This document shows, piece by piece, positions 45,668-54,214 of a stretch of DNA of 64,000 bases; the first letter of the stretch is position 1; the number at the start of each line of letters is the position of its first letter. The translations under genes were made by a program, and so were the position numbers. A model generated the notes under the pieces. The model searched no databases and was not told where the DNA came from. It was given only the letters and a program-made list of their open reading frames with translations. The stretch is taken from contig MKUE01000095.1 of assembly GCA_001897675.1 (NCBI GenBank), forward strand, positions 28,852-92,851. Reading direction: 5' to 3'. Origin of the DNA: Thiobacillus sp. 65-1059. GTDB taxonomy: Bacteria; Pseudomonadota; Gammaproteobacteria; Burkholderiales; Thiobacillaceae.

Positions 45668-46078
45668 ATGGATTACACGCGCGACAACATGGCCGGTCTC
45701 TTGCGCAGCCACGACATCAATCCGACCCACCAGCGGATCGAGATTGCGCATGCGCTGTTTTCGCGCCAGGAGCACCTGTCGGCCGATCAGGTGATGGCGA
45801 TCGTCAATACCCGCCATTCCGAAACCTCCAAGGCCACGGTCTACAACACGCTCAAGCTGTTTCTGGAGAAGGGTCTGGTGCGCGAGGTGATCGTCGACCC
45901 GAGCAAGGTGTTCTTCGACCCCAATACCCGCCCGCACCACCATCTCTACGAGATCGACAGCGGCAGGCTGTCCGACATCGATGCCGGGCACGTACGGATT
46001 TCCGGCCTGCCGCCGCTGCCGCCCGGCATGGTGACCGAGGGCATCGACCTCATCGTGCGCATCCGCCGCAAGAACTAA
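45668..46078 (+). CDS. Fur-superfamily regulator, Irr/PerR-like (no Cys zinc site)
   Basis: 136 aa. A winged-helix N-terminal half (NPTHQRIEIAHALFSRQEHLSADQVM; SKATVYNTLKLFLEKGLVREV) is followed by a dimerisation domain with RPHHHLYEIDSG and an end ISGLPPLPPGMVTEGIDLIVRIRRKN. The CxxC structural zinc motifs of Fur and PerR are missing. The C-terminal half resembles rhizobial Irr, a haem-responsive iron regulator. The likely role is iron or oxidative-stress control; ligand and targets are unknown. It is divergent from the his operon. Confidence 0.88.
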   Translation: MDYTRDNMAGLLRSHDINPTHQRIEIAHALFSRQEHLSADQVMAIVNTRHSETSKATVYNTLKLFLEKGLVREVIVDPSKVFFDPNTRPHHHLYEIDSGRLSDIDAGHVRISGLPPLPPGMVTEGIDLIVRIRRKN

Positions 46079-46095
46079 GGCGTTTTTCCCCGTCG

Positions 46096-46404
46096 ATGAA
46101 GCGGGTTCACATCGCTCCCACCCTGCTCGACGCCCAGTTGGCGGCCGACATGCTGTCCAGCCTCGGCATCGCCACCCACATCCTCAATGCCAATGCCGCC
46201 GGTGCGCTGGGCGAGCTGCCGTTCATGCAGGCGCAGCCCGAGGTGTGGGTCGATGACGATACGCAGGAACGCCATGCGCGCGAGGCGTTGGCGGATTTTC
46301 TAAATCTGGCACCGGGCGAAGAAAAAATCTGCCCGCACTGCAGCGAGCGCAATCCCGGCAATTTCCTGAGCTGCTGGCAGTGCGGGAGCGCATTGCCCGG
46401 CTAA
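46096..46404 (+). CDS. DUF2007 protein with C-terminal zinc ribbon
   Basis: 102 aa from ATG 46096, 17 bp after the regulator. KRVHIAPTLLDAQLAADMLSS, GIATHILN and MQAQPEVWVDDD follow the DUF2007 (putative signal-transducing, GlnB-fold-like) pattern. The end has two Cys pairs, CPHCSERN and CWQCGSALPG, forming a zinc-ribbon. The function of the family is not established. It is probably cotranscribed with the Fur-family gene. Confidence 0.78.
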   Translation: MKRVHIAPTLLDAQLAADMLSSLGIATHILNANAAGALGELPFMQAQPEVWVDDDTQERHAREALADFLNLAPGEEKICPHCSERNPGNFLSCWQCGSALPG

Positions 46405-46417
46405 GCCACCCGCGGAG

Positions 46418-46786
46418 TCAGGACGACAGCAGATCTTTTTGCAGCATTTCGAGATGCTGCCGATACTGGCGCGCGAAAATCCGCTCGAGTTCGTCGATCG
46501 CGTCCGCCGCCGCCACACCGTGCACCAGGTGACGGGTCATCTGCGCGGAGGCCTCGTGAAAAATCTGGTTGCGTTCCAGCATCGGATAGGTCTGCATCAA
46601 GCGCTGAATCGCCTTGACCACGTTTTCCTGCTCGGGCCGCGGAATCGGCAGCGGTTCGCTCGGCGGCGCTGCGGCAGCCTCGGCCCCCTCCTTGCCCGCC
46701 AGAAACTCGGCATATTCCAGCAAGGCCTGCTGCCGGGCTTCCGATAGCGACCGGAATATCGACACCAGGCGTTTGCTGTCGTTCAT
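46418..46786 (-). CDS. Uncharacterised helical protein coupled to a LysR regulator
   Basis: 122 aa from ATG 46786, sharing TGATG with the stop of the LysR gene. Predominantly helical and soluble: KRLVSIFRSLSEARQQALLEYAEFLAG, an Ala/Pro linker, then NVVKAIQRLMQTYPMLERNQ and a C-terminal charged helix with ELERIFARQYRQHLEMLQK. No known domain is recognised. The tight coupling suggests it acts with, or is regulated by, the LysR protein. Confidence 0.75.
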   Translation of the reverse strand: MNDSKRLVSIFRSLSEARQQALLEYAEFLAGKEGAEAAAAPPSEPLPIPRPEQENVVKAIQRLMQTYPMLERNQIFHEASAQMTRHLVHGVAAADAIDELERIFARQYRQHLEMLQKDLLSS

Positions 46787-47730
46787 CAGCGCCCGCGCCC
46801 CTTGAGTGGACGTTTCAGCGGAACGACGTCGATATTGCACTGCTGGAACTTGTTTTCGACAAAGCTGATGAAAGCATCGAGCAACTTGCTGCGGAATTTC
46901 TCCTGCGCATAGACCATCGACAGCTCACGCGTCAGCCGCGGACTCAACGGCACCGCGACCAGCGTACCGATCTGGATTTCCTTGGTAACGGTGGAAGCCG
47001 ACATGATGGCCACGCCCAGGTTGGCCTCGACCGCACCTTTGATCGCTTCGCGGCTGCCAAGCTCCATTTCGATGTGCAGGTCGTCGGGGTTGACGCCATT
47101 GCTCTTGAAGAAATCGTCGACCACCTCGCGCGTACCGGAACCGTGCTCGCGCGACACGTAGGGCTGTTCCGCGATGTCGGGCGCGTTCACGCTCGAACGC
47201 GAGGCCAGCGCATGATTGGGCGAACAAATCATCACCAGCTCGTCCTCGCAGCACGCCAGCGTGGTCAGGCTGGGATTGTGCGAAGGCGCCTCGATCAGGC
47301 CGACATCAAGCGAATGATCCGCCACTTTGGCCGCCACGGTTTCCGAGTTGGCAACGGTCAGGCGCGCCTGCACCTGCGGAAAACGCTCCTTGAATTCCCC
47401 CAGAATACGCGGCAACTGGTATTCGGCAATGGTGGTCGACGCGCCGATCATCAGGGGGCCCGTCACCTGCCCGGTCAACTCGCCCACGCGCGCTTCCATC
47501 TCGCCGGTCAACGCCAGAATGCGATCGGCATACCCCAGCACCAGATCACCCACTGGCGTCAGGGAAATCTTGCCGTGGCTGCGCTCGAACAGGCGGGTAT
47601 TGAAATGTTCCTCCAGCTGCTTGACCTGAAAAGTCACCGCGGGCTGGGTCATATAAAGGATATCCGCAGCCTTAGTGAAGCTGAGTTGCTTGGCGACGGT
47701 GTAGAATACCTGCAGTCTGCGGTCGGCCAT
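46786..47730 (-). CDS. LysR-family transcriptional regulator
   Basis: 314 aa from ATG 47730; an ATG seven codons upstream is less likely. The N-terminal winged helix is MADRRLQVFYTVAKQLSFTK with AADILYMTQPAVTFQVKQLE, the typical LTTR recognition region. The periplasmic-binding-like effector domain (GPLMIGASTTIAEYQLPRIL; VGLIEAPSHNPSL; SREHGSGTREVVDDFF) covers the rest. The effector and targets are not deducible. It resembles CbbR/CysB-like regulators in a general way. It is followed by a coupled small gene and divergent from lplT. Confidence 0.9.
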   Translation of the reverse strand: MADRRLQVFYTVAKQLSFTKAADILYMTQPAVTFQVKQLEEHFNTRLFERSHGKISLTPVGDLVLGYADRILALTGEMEARVGELTGQVTGPLMIGASTTIAEYQLPRILGEFKERFPQVQARLTVANSETVAAKVADHSLDVGLIEAPSHNPSLTTLACCEDELVMICSPNHALASRSSVNAPDIAEQPYVSREHGSGTREVVDDFFKSNGVNPDDLHIEMELGSREAIKGAVEANLGVAIMSASTVTKEIQIGTLVAVPLSPRLTRELSMVYAQEKFRSKLLDAFISFVENKFQQCNIDVVPLKRPLKGRGR

Positions 47731-47887
47731 TAATCCTCGCCTCCGGGTCAAAAAAGAAATTTATTCAACCACAAACCCGTCCGTGTTGAAACCTGCCCCC
47801 AACCAACCCATTGTATTCGCTGGCCTTTCGCCAGCGCCCGGGCGCCAGTCCCATACCCCCCGCCGCCGGCCCTGATTTGGCCACACC

Positions 47888-49105
47888 GTGAACCGCGCGT
47901 TTTACACCATCTTGCTGGCGCAGTTCCTGTCCGCATTGGCCGACAACGCCCTGCTGTTCGCGGCCATCGGCCTGCTGCTGTTCTTTTCTGCGCCGGAGTG
48001 GTATTCGCCGCTGCTGCAAACGGTTTTCGTCATTGCCTATATCGTGCTGGCGCCGCTGGTGGGGCCGTTTGCCGACGCCCTGCCCAAAGGCCGCGTCATG
48101 CTCATCGCCAACACGGTCAAATTCGCCGGCTGCCTCACCATGCTGGCCGGCTTGCATCCCTTGCTGGCCTACGCCATCGTCGGCATCGGCGCGGCCATGT
48201 ATTCACCCGCCAAATACGGCATCCTGACCGAACTGCTGCCGCCCGAGAAACTGGTCGTCGCCAACAGCTGGATGGAAGGCACCACCGTCGCCGCCATCGT
48301 GCTCGGCGCCATCATCGGCGGCGCGCTCATCAACCCGCAGTTCGCGGAAAGCATACTGAGCCGCGCCGGGCTCTCGGCCGTGGTCATCGCCCCCAAATTC
48401 GCCATCGTCGCCATTACCAGCCTTTATCTGGGTGCCGCCATCATCAACCTGTTCATCCCGCGCCTGCCGATCGACCACCTACTCCCCAGCAAGTCGCCGC
48501 TGTATGTCCTGCACGACTTCTGGCACAGCTTCAAGCTGCTGTGGCGCGACCCGCTCGGCCAGGTTTCGCTTGCCGTCACCACGCTGTTCTGGGGCGTCGG
48601 CGCGACGCTGCGCCTGCTCATCATCGCCTGGGCCGCGCTCAACCTGAAATATGGTCTCGACCAGGCGACCCAGCTCACCGCCGCCTCCGCATTCGGCATC
48701 GCCATCGGCTCGATCCTGGCCGGCAAATTCGTTCGCCTGCAGCGCGCCATCAGCGTCCTGCCCGCCGGCATCCTCCTCGGCTTGGTGCCGATTGCACTGA
48801 TCTGGGTGGAAAGTCTGCTCCCGGCCCTGCTGCTGTTGCTGCTGGCGGGCGTGCTGGCGGGTTATTTCGTGGTGCCGATGAATGCCCTGCTGCAGCATCG
48901 CGGGCATCTGTTGATGGGGGCCGGCCATTCCATCGCCCAGCAGAATTTCAATGAAAACATCAGCATCCTGGTGCTGACCGGCGCCTATGCCCTGATGGTG
49001 CGCGCCGACTGGCACATCCACACCATAGTCTGGGTATTCGGGCTGTTCATCAGCAGCGTGATGACGGCGATCTGGCTGCGCCATCGCAACGACATCGTGC
49101 ACTAG
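47888..49105 (+). CDS. lplT: Lysophospholipid transporter LplT
   Basis: 405 aa major-facilitator protein with about 12 TM helices. The N-terminus FYTILLAQFLSALADNALLF, with Asp and Asn in TM1, and GAAMYSPAKYGILTELLP in the TM3-4 region match LplT. It flips lysophospholipids to the cytoplasmic face for re-acylation. The usual partner acyltransferase Aas is not adjacent. No downstream gene shares its strand. Confidence 0.93.
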   Translation: MNRAFYTILLAQFLSALADNALLFAAIGLLLFFSAPEWYSPLLQTVFVIAYIVLAPLVGPFADALPKGRVMLIANTVKFAGCLTMLAGLHPLLAYAIVGIGAAMYSPAKYGILTELLPPEKLVVANSWMEGTTVAAIVLGAIIGGALINPQFAESILSRAGLSAVVIAPKFAIVAITSLYLGAAIINLFIPRLPIDHLLPSKSPLYVLHDFWHSFKLLWRDPLGQVSLAVTTLFWGVGATLRLLIIAWAALNLKYGLDQATQLTAASAFGIAIGSILAGKFVRLQRAISVLPAGILLGLVPIALIWVESLLPALLLLLLAGVLAGYFVVPMNALLQHRGHLLMGAGHSIAQQNFNENISILVLTGAYALMVRADWHIHTIVWVFGLFISSVMTAIWLRHRNDIVH

Positions 49106-49304
49106 GGCCAGCGTATTGCCTCTGACTGCGCGGATGACTGTACCACCATGTGGGCATCCAGCCAGTCCGGCCGCGGCAGCAGTCACGCCGCATACCCGCA
49201 GATGAAAGATGCCGTTGGCGAGCCCCACCCCCACAGGTGCAGCCGCCACGAGCTACAGCAAATAAGCCTGCATCGCTTCTTCTCATATTACTATCCGGCA
49301 GACA

Positions 49305-49817
49305 CTAACGTCCTCTCGGCACGATCACCGGTCGATTCGCCAGTTCGTCAGGATTGTCTCCCGAAGGCGGAAAATGTTCCGCCAGCAAATCGCTGATCCG
49401 GGCAATGCCGGCAAGCGCGCCCTGTTCGAAGCAGTCCTTGCGGAATGCGGCTTCCATTGTTTGCGCCACTTGCTCCCACACCGCCGGGGCGACGCAGTCG
49501 GCAATGCCGCGGTCGGCGACGATTTCGATGTCGTGATCGGCCAGCAACAGGTAGATCAGCACACCGTTGTTGTGCTCGGTATCCCACACACGCAGGCTGG
49601 AGAACATCTCCATTGCGCGCTCGCGCCCGCTCATGCCGCGCCACGCCAAGGCGGGGGTGAGGCTGTTCTCGATAGCGAAGCAGATCTCGCCGCCATGGCG
49701 CATTTCGGAGTCGCCCACCGCGGCCTCGATCGCATCGAGCGTGGCCTGTGGAAACGCGCGCCGCCATGCCCACGGCGGCATGAAAAGGTGTCTTGCCCAG
49801 CGCCTGAAATTCACCAT
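49305..49817 (-). CDS. TPM-domain protein without membrane segment
   Basis: 170 aa from ATG 49817, overlapping the stop of the upstream TPM gene by 7 bp. The domain core reads FPQATLDAIEAAVGDSE, HGGEICFAIENSLTPAL, NNGVLIYLLLADHDIEIVADRGI. A short basic start precedes it. TPM domains (YgcG family) occur in proteins linked to membrane or photosystem maintenance. The biochemical role is unsettled. Last gene of the lemA-TPM-TPM cassette. Confidence 0.85.
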   Translation of the reverse strand: MVNFRRWARHLFMPPWAWRRAFPQATLDAIEAAVGDSEMRHGGEICFAIENSLTPALAWRGMSGRERAMEMFSSLRVWDTEHNNGVLIYLLLADHDIEIVADRGIADCVAPAVWEQVAQTMEAAFRKDCFEQGALAGIARISDLLAEHFPPSGDNPDELANRPVIVPRGR

Positions 49818-50644
49818 GAGCCCGATGCGCCTCCACCGCCGAATCCACCGCCCCCACCGCCCCACGAGCCGCCGCCCCCTCCACCGAAGCCGCCGCCCCC
49901 ACCGCTGGACCAGCCGCCGCCGTGGCGGAATCCCGTGGCCACGCCGACGAACACGAACACGGCAATGAACAGCAGCACCGGGGTCAGGCCCAGCAGCATC
50001 GCCCCCACCACGCCGCTTCCAAGCGCGGCGATCCCGCCCGCAGCCGGACGGCTCATCAGCATGGAGAGCAGCCAGCCCGCGACGACGCCGCCGACGATGA
50101 GCAGGATGAAGGGGCTATCGTCTCCGCCTTTCTTCGATGCGCTGGGCGCCGGCAACGGCTCGCCCTCGATCAGCTGCATCAGCTGCTGCACGCCCGCATC
50201 GATGCCGCCGTAATAATCGCCCGCCTTAAAATACGGCGTGATGGTTTCTGCAATCACCCGTTTGGCGACCGCATCCGGAATCACGCCTTCCAGGCCGTAA
50301 CCGACTTCCAGCCGCAATTTACGGTCGTCCTTGGCGACGATCAGGATCACCCCGTCGTCGATTTTCTTGCGCCCGATTTTCCATTGCTCGGCCACGCGGA
50401 TGCCGAACTGCGCAATGTCTTCGGGCTGGGTGGTGGGGACGATGAGAACGGCAATTTGGCTGCCCTTTTGCGCTTCGAACGCAGCCAGCTTGCCTTCAAG
50501 CGCGGCCACCTGCCCGGCGTCGAGCGTGCCGGTCAGGTCGGTGACGCGGCGCGACAGCTCGGGCACCGCCACCTGGGCCCAGGCCGACAGCGCACACAGC
50601 AGCAGAAAGAAGCCGGACGCGAACGTCCGGGCCAACCGGCTCAT
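49811..50644 (-). CDS. TPM-domain membrane protein with glycine-rich tail (YgcG-like)
   Basis: 277 aa from ATG 50644. Signal peptide TFASGFFLLLCALSAWAQ. Periplasmic TPM domain (VTDLTGTLDAGQVAALEGKL; GSQIAVLIVPTTQPEDI; DDGVILIVAKDDRKLRLEVG). Two TM helices follow (FILLIVGGVVAGWLLSML and LLGLTPVLLFIAVFVFVG). The end is a Gly/Ser/Trp/Phe tail of about 40 residues built from GGGGGFGGGG units. It is 7 bp after lemA. Conserved LemA association implies an envelope function. Confidence 0.9.
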   Translation of the reverse strand: MSRLARTFASGFFLLLCALSAWAQVAVPELSRRVTDLTGTLDAGQVAALEGKLAAFEAQKGSQIAVLIVPTTQPEDIAQFGIRVAEQWKIGRKKIDDGVILIVAKDDRKLRLEVGYGLEGVIPDAVAKRVIAETITPYFKAGDYYGGIDAGVQQLMQLIEGEPLPAPSASKKGGDDSPFILLIVGGVVAGWLLSMLMSRPAAGGIAALGSGVVGAMLLGLTPVLLFIAVFVFVGVATGFRHGGGWSSGGGGGFGGGGGGSWGGGGGGFGGGGASGSW

Positions 50645-50651
50645 CCGGGGA

Positions 50652-51290
50652 TCAAGAGCCGCCTGCAGGCGCGGCCGGTGCCGGGGCGGGCGCACCGAAA
50701 TCGACCTTGGGCGGCACGGCGATGGCCTTTTCGTTTTCCACCGTGAAAGTCGGCTTGGTCTTGTAGCCGAACAGCATCGCGGTGAGATTGGAGGGGAAGG
50801 AGCGCACCGTGACGTTGTAGAGTTTTACCGCGGCGATGTAGCGGTTGCGCGCGACGGTGATGCGGTTCTCGGTGCCTTCGAGCTGCGCCTGCAAATCGCG
50901 GAACAGGCCATCGGCCTTGAGCTGCGGGTAGTTTTCCGCGACCAGCAGCAAGCGCGATATCGCGCCAGTGAGCTCGCCCTGCGCCGCGATGAATTTCTGG
51001 AACGCAGCCTCGTCGTTGATCAGTTCCGGCGTCGCCTGAATCGCGCCGACGCGGGCGCGCGCTTCCGTGACGCTGATGAACACGTCCTTCTCGTGCGCCG
51101 CATACCCCTTCACCACGTTGACCAGGTTCGGCACCAGATCGGCGCGGCGCTGGTACTGGTTCAGCACTTCGGCCCAGGTCGCCTTGATGTCCTCGTCCGT
51201 CGTCTGCAAGGTGTTGTAGCCGCAGCCTGAAAGAGCCAACGCGATGAATGTCACGCTTAGCCATTGGAATACGTTGCGCCATTTGAACAT
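50652..51290 (-). CDS. lemA: LemA-family lipoprotein
   Basis: 212 aa. The signal sequence ends in a lipobox (ALALSGC, Cys23). The helical LemA core shows YNTLQTTDEDIKATWAEVLN, YQRRADLVPNLVNVVKGYA, and NRYIAAVKLYNVTVRSFPSN. A short Pro/Ala tail follows. It is probably anchored to an envelope membrane and faces the periplasm. First gene of a three-gene cassette with two TPM proteins. The molecular function of LemA is unknown. Confidence 0.93.
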   Translation of the reverse strand: MFKWRNVFQWLSVTFIALALSGCGYNTLQTTDEDIKATWAEVLNQYQRRADLVPNLVNVVKGYAAHEKDVFISVTEARARVGAIQATPELINDEAAFQKFIAAQGELTGAISRLLLVAENYPQLKADGLFRDLQAQLEGTENRITVARNRYIAAVKLYNVTVRSFPSNLTAMLFGYKTKPTFTVENEKAIAVPPKVDFGAPAPAPAAPAGGS

Positions 51291-51323
51291 GCCAGCCTCC
51301 CGGGATGGTTGAGTGATGTAAGT

Positions 51324-52376
51324 CTAGGCCACCCCCCAGGTGGCGAACAGCGGGTCGGATTCGGCGAGCGTGCCGGCATAGCGGTCGTCCTTCGGCCGCT
51401 TGAGGCCGCGCTCGACGTAGGTCTCCACCTTCTTGAAGCCGGCCCGCTTGAGCAGCATGCCGACCCAGGCCATGCGCTCCATCGGGTGCAGCTGGGTCCA
51501 CAGCTTGATCACCTTGGGCGGAAAGTAGCGGTGCGACAGCGTCACCGCGAACATGCCGCCCGGCTTCAGCACCCGCTTGGCTTCTGCCACGATCTTGTGC
51601 GGCTGCGTCAGGTATTCGAACGACACCGTGCACACCACGGCGTCGAAGCTGGCGTCGGCAAACGGCAGCGTGGGGTCGGCGTTGATGTCCTTGACGATGC
51701 GCTCGGCGAGCTGCGGGTTGTCGGCGAGCTCCTCGGCGTTCAGGCCCAGCCCCACCGCCGACTGCACGGTGTCCGGCAGGTGCGAGCGCCAGCCCGCCAT
51801 CAGGTCGAGCACCCGCGCGTTCTCCGGCAGCACGGTGCGGTACAGCGCCTGGATGCGGCGCGCGCAGACGGCGTCGACGTGGGTGACCTTGCGGGCGAGC
51901 GCATAGAACTCGGGGTCGGGGGACTCGTCCTCGCGGCTGAACGCATCCGTCCCCTCGAAGTCGGTCGGCGTCGGCATCTGGGTTTCCATCCCGCTCCATT
52001 CGAGCAACTGCTCCACTTTGCCGACCGGCTCGGTCGAGACATCGCTCTTGCCGCTGTCGATGCTGAAAATGCGGCCCTGCAGCGGATGGCTGAAATTGGC
52101 GGCGAAGCTGGCTTCGTTCAGCTTCGTCACGCGGAACATCGGCGCCGGGGCGTCGTCGGCGTGCAAGAGCTGCGACGGGTAGAAGCGCCCCGTCTTCAGC
52201 GGCGCGATGTCGCTGCGGAACACCTCGTTCGGCACCTCATGCTCGATCTTCGGCCCGACGTCGACCTGTGCGTCGACCGGCGGCGTGTCGCCCGGCATCC
52301 ACACCACCAGCTGGTGGCGGCCCAGATCGGAAAAATAATTGACGCGAAAGCGCAGCGCGGAATGCAGGAGTTTCAT
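51324..52376 (-). CDS. Class I SAM-dependent methyltransferase with N-terminal extension
   Basis: 350 aa. The N-terminal 150 residues have no clear assignment (PKIEHEVPNEVFRSDIAPLK, FYPSQLL). The methyltransferase core follows: VLDLMAGWRSHLPD (motif I, with AGWRS instead of GxGxG), VGLGLNAEEL, LPFADASFDAVVCTVSFEYL (motif II) and RVLKPGGMFAVTLSHR (motif III). The substrate is unknown. It is located between the lemA cassette and udg, with a 34-bp gap on each side. Confidence 0.85.
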   Translation of the reverse strand: MKLLHSALRFRVNYFSDLGRHQLVVWMPGDTPPVDAQVDVGPKIEHEVPNEVFRSDIAPLKTGRFYPSQLLHADDAPAPMFRVTKLNEASFAANFSHPLQGRIFSIDSGKSDVSTEPVGKVEQLLEWSGMETQMPTPTDFEGTDAFSREDESPDPEFYALARKVTHVDAVCARRIQALYRTVLPENARVLDLMAGWRSHLPDTVQSAVGLGLNAEELADNPQLAERIVKDINADPTLPFADASFDAVVCTVSFEYLTQPHKIVAEAKRVLKPGGMFAVTLSHRYFPPKVIKLWTQLHPMERMAWVGMLLKRAGFKKVETYVERGLKRPKDDRYAGTLAESDPLFATWGVA

Positions 52377-52410
52377 AAACGCTCAGACTGGAAGTTGCAG
52401 GATGTGTTGG

Positions 52411-53070
52411 TCAGGCGAGGGATCGCATCGTCCGCCGCGCCAGGCACAGGTCTTCCCACGCGCGCGCCTTGTCGGCCAGGTTGCGCAGCAGGTAGGCCGG
52501 ATGGTAGGTCACCACCAGCGGCACGCCCTGGAACCGGTGCACCCGGCCGCGCAGGCGGCCGATCGCCTCGTCGGTATCGAGCAGATTTTGCGCGGCGAAG
52601 CGCCCCAGGGCGAGGATGAGTTTCGGCTGGATGAGTTCGATCTGCGCCAGCAGATAGGGCCGGCACGCCGCCACCTCGTCCGGCTCCGGATTGCGGTTGC
52701 CGGGCGGGCGCGATTTCAGCAGGTTGGCGATGTAAACATTGTCGCCGCGTTTCAGGGAGATGGCTGCCAGCATGGCGTCGAGCAGCTTGCCCGCCTGGCC
52801 GACGAACGGCTCGCCCAGCCGGTCTTCGTCCGCACCCGGCGCTTCGCCGATGACCAGCCAGTCGGCGGTGCGGTCGCCCACGCCGAGCACGCCCTGGGTG
52901 CGGGTGAGGTGCAGCTTGCAGGCGGTGCAGTGGGCGACAGCATCGGCAAGCTCCTCCCAGTTCAGGTGCGGCTGAACAGATGCGGCAGCCGCTCGTGCGG
53001 CAGGCGCCTCGCGCAGCCGCCACGCCGGGCCGATGCCCAGTTCGTCGAACACCTCGTCCCGGCTCAGCAC
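52411..53070 (-). CDS. Family 4-type uracil-DNA glycosylase (Fe-S)
   Basis: 219 aa from GTG 53070, overlapping the rimI stop by 7 bp. The core LVIGEAPGADEDRLGEPFVGQAG is the family 4 motif. CTACKLH and later Cys could ligate a [4Fe-4S] cluster, and VVTYHPAYLLRN is the second active-site segment. It removes uracil from DNA to begin base-excision repair. The linkage tsaB-rimI-udg is common in proteobacteria. Confidence 0.92.
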   Translation of the reverse strand: MLSRDEVFDELGIGPAWRLREAPAARAAAASVQPHLNWEELADAVAHCTACKLHLTRTQGVLGVGDRTADWLVIGEAPGADEDRLGEPFVGQAGKLLDAMLAAISLKRGDNVYIANLLKSRPPGNRNPEPDEVAACRPYLLAQIELIQPKLILALGRFAAQNLLDTDEAIGRLRGRVHRFQGVPLVVTYHPAYLLRNLADKARAWEDLCLARRTMRSLA

Positions 53071-53531
53071 GACAAGTCCTTTTTCATGATGAGCGCATCC
53101 TCGCGGCCGTCGCGTGCCGGATAGTAGCCGCGCCGCACCGCCAGATCGACGAAGCCGCTGCCGTGATACAGCCCGATCGCGGCGCTGTTGGAGGCGCGCA
53201 CCTCCAGGAAGACGCTGTCGGCATGGTGATCGCAGGCACGCGCCAGGCAGTGGTCGAGCAGATCGCGCCCGAGGCCGTGCCGCCGCCACATCGGCGCGAT
53301 GGTGAGGTTGAGCAGGTGCGCCTCGCCGGCTGCCGCCATCATTGCGTAGTAACCGATCACCTCGCCCTCGGCTTCGCGCACCCACATGCTGTAGCCGGCA
53401 CGGAGCGAGTCGGCAAAGTTGCCCGGGCTCCACGGGTATTCGTAGCTCGCCAGTTCGATCCGGTGAATGCGCGGCAGGTCGGCCTCGGTCATCGGCCGCA
53501 GGCGATGCGCGATTTCGAATACGGCGCTCAT
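53064..53531 (-). CDS. rimI: Ribosomal protein alanine N-acetyltransferase RimI
   Basis: 155 aa GNAT protein. Start region LRPMTEADLPRIHRIELASYEYPWS, acetyl-CoA loop IAPMWRRHGLGRDLL (R/Q-x-x-G-x-G/A), and the RASNSAAIGLYHGSGFVDLAVRRGYYP end are typical RimI. It acetylates the N-terminus of ribosomal protein S18. It overlaps tsaB by 4 bp (ATGA), as is common. Confidence 0.94.
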   Translation of the reverse strand: MSAVFEIAHRLRPMTEADLPRIHRIELASYEYPWSPGNFADSLRAGYSMWVREAEGEVIGYYAMMAAAGEAHLLNLTIAPMWRRHGLGRDLLDHCLARACDHHADSVFLEVRASNSAAIGLYHGSGFVDLAVRRGYYPARDGREDALIMKKDLSC

Positions 53532-54214
53532 GCGGTTTTTTTCCGGCGGCGCTCGTCCACCGTCAGTGCCACCTTGTCGCGCAGGTAAATCGGGGCGGCC
53601 AGCGCGGCGTCCATGCCTTCGCCGCGCTCGAATGCCCGGGCGGCAAGCGGCGCCATCGCCGCGGCGTCGGGCATCAGCGTGCCGTCGATGCGCGCCAGCG
53701 CCGCCAGGCGCGGGCGCAACGCCTCGCCCAGCGCGACGAAACCGTTGCCGGCGCCGACCCAGCCGCCGCCGGCCGGCACGCTCACCGATTCGGGCAGCGC
53801 CAGGGCGGGTTCGCTGACGGCACGCCAGCCTGCGCCGTCGCGCCGATACGCCGCCCAGTAGACCTCGGCCATGCGCGCGTCGAGCACGGTCAGCACCCGC
53901 TCCGCGCCGGCCTGTTCGGCGATCGATTGCAGCGTCGAGACGCCGGCCACCGGCAGGTCGGCGCCGAACGCCAGCCCTTGCGTCACCGCGCAGGCGATGC
54001 GCAGGCCGGTGAACGAACCGGGGCCGGCGCCATAGCCGATGCCGTCGAGCTGGCGCAAGCCGATGGCCGATTCGCGCAGCAGCTCGTCCACCATCGGCAG
54101 CAACAGGCTGCTGTGCCGCTGTTCGGCCAGCACCCGGCGCGCCTGGACACGGCCATCCAGCCACAGCGCAGCCGAGCACCATTCGGTCGAGGTATCGAGA
54201 ACCAGCAATTTCAT
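53528..54214 (-). CDS. tsaB: tRNA threonylcarbamoyladenosine biosynthesis protein TsaB
   Basis: 228 aa ASKHA-fold protein: VLDTSTEWCSAALW, HSSLLLPMVDELLRE, GYGAGPGSFTGLRIACAV and LTVLDARMAEVYWAAY. It is a regulatory partner of TsaD/TsaE in making t6A37 on ANN-decoding tRNAs. It overlaps a 54-codon frame upstream and rimI downstream. Confidence 0.96.
   Translation of the reverse strand: MKLLVLDTSTEWCSAALWLDGRVQARRVLAEQRHSSLLLPMVDELLRESAIGLRQLDGIGYGAGPGSFTGLRIACAVTQGLAFGADLPVAGVSTLQSIAEQAGAERVLTVLDARMAEVYWAAYRRDGAGWRAVSEPALALPESVSVPAGGGWVGAGNGFVALGEALRPRLAALARIDGTLMPDAAAMAPLAARAFERGEGMDAALAAPIYLRDKVALTVDERRRKKTA

Noticed and set aside
49811..49940. GC-rich repeated DNA resembling a tandem repeat array
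   Set aside because: It encodes the glycine-rich tail of a TPM protein; the repetition is at protein level, and no CRISPR-like spacer pattern is present.
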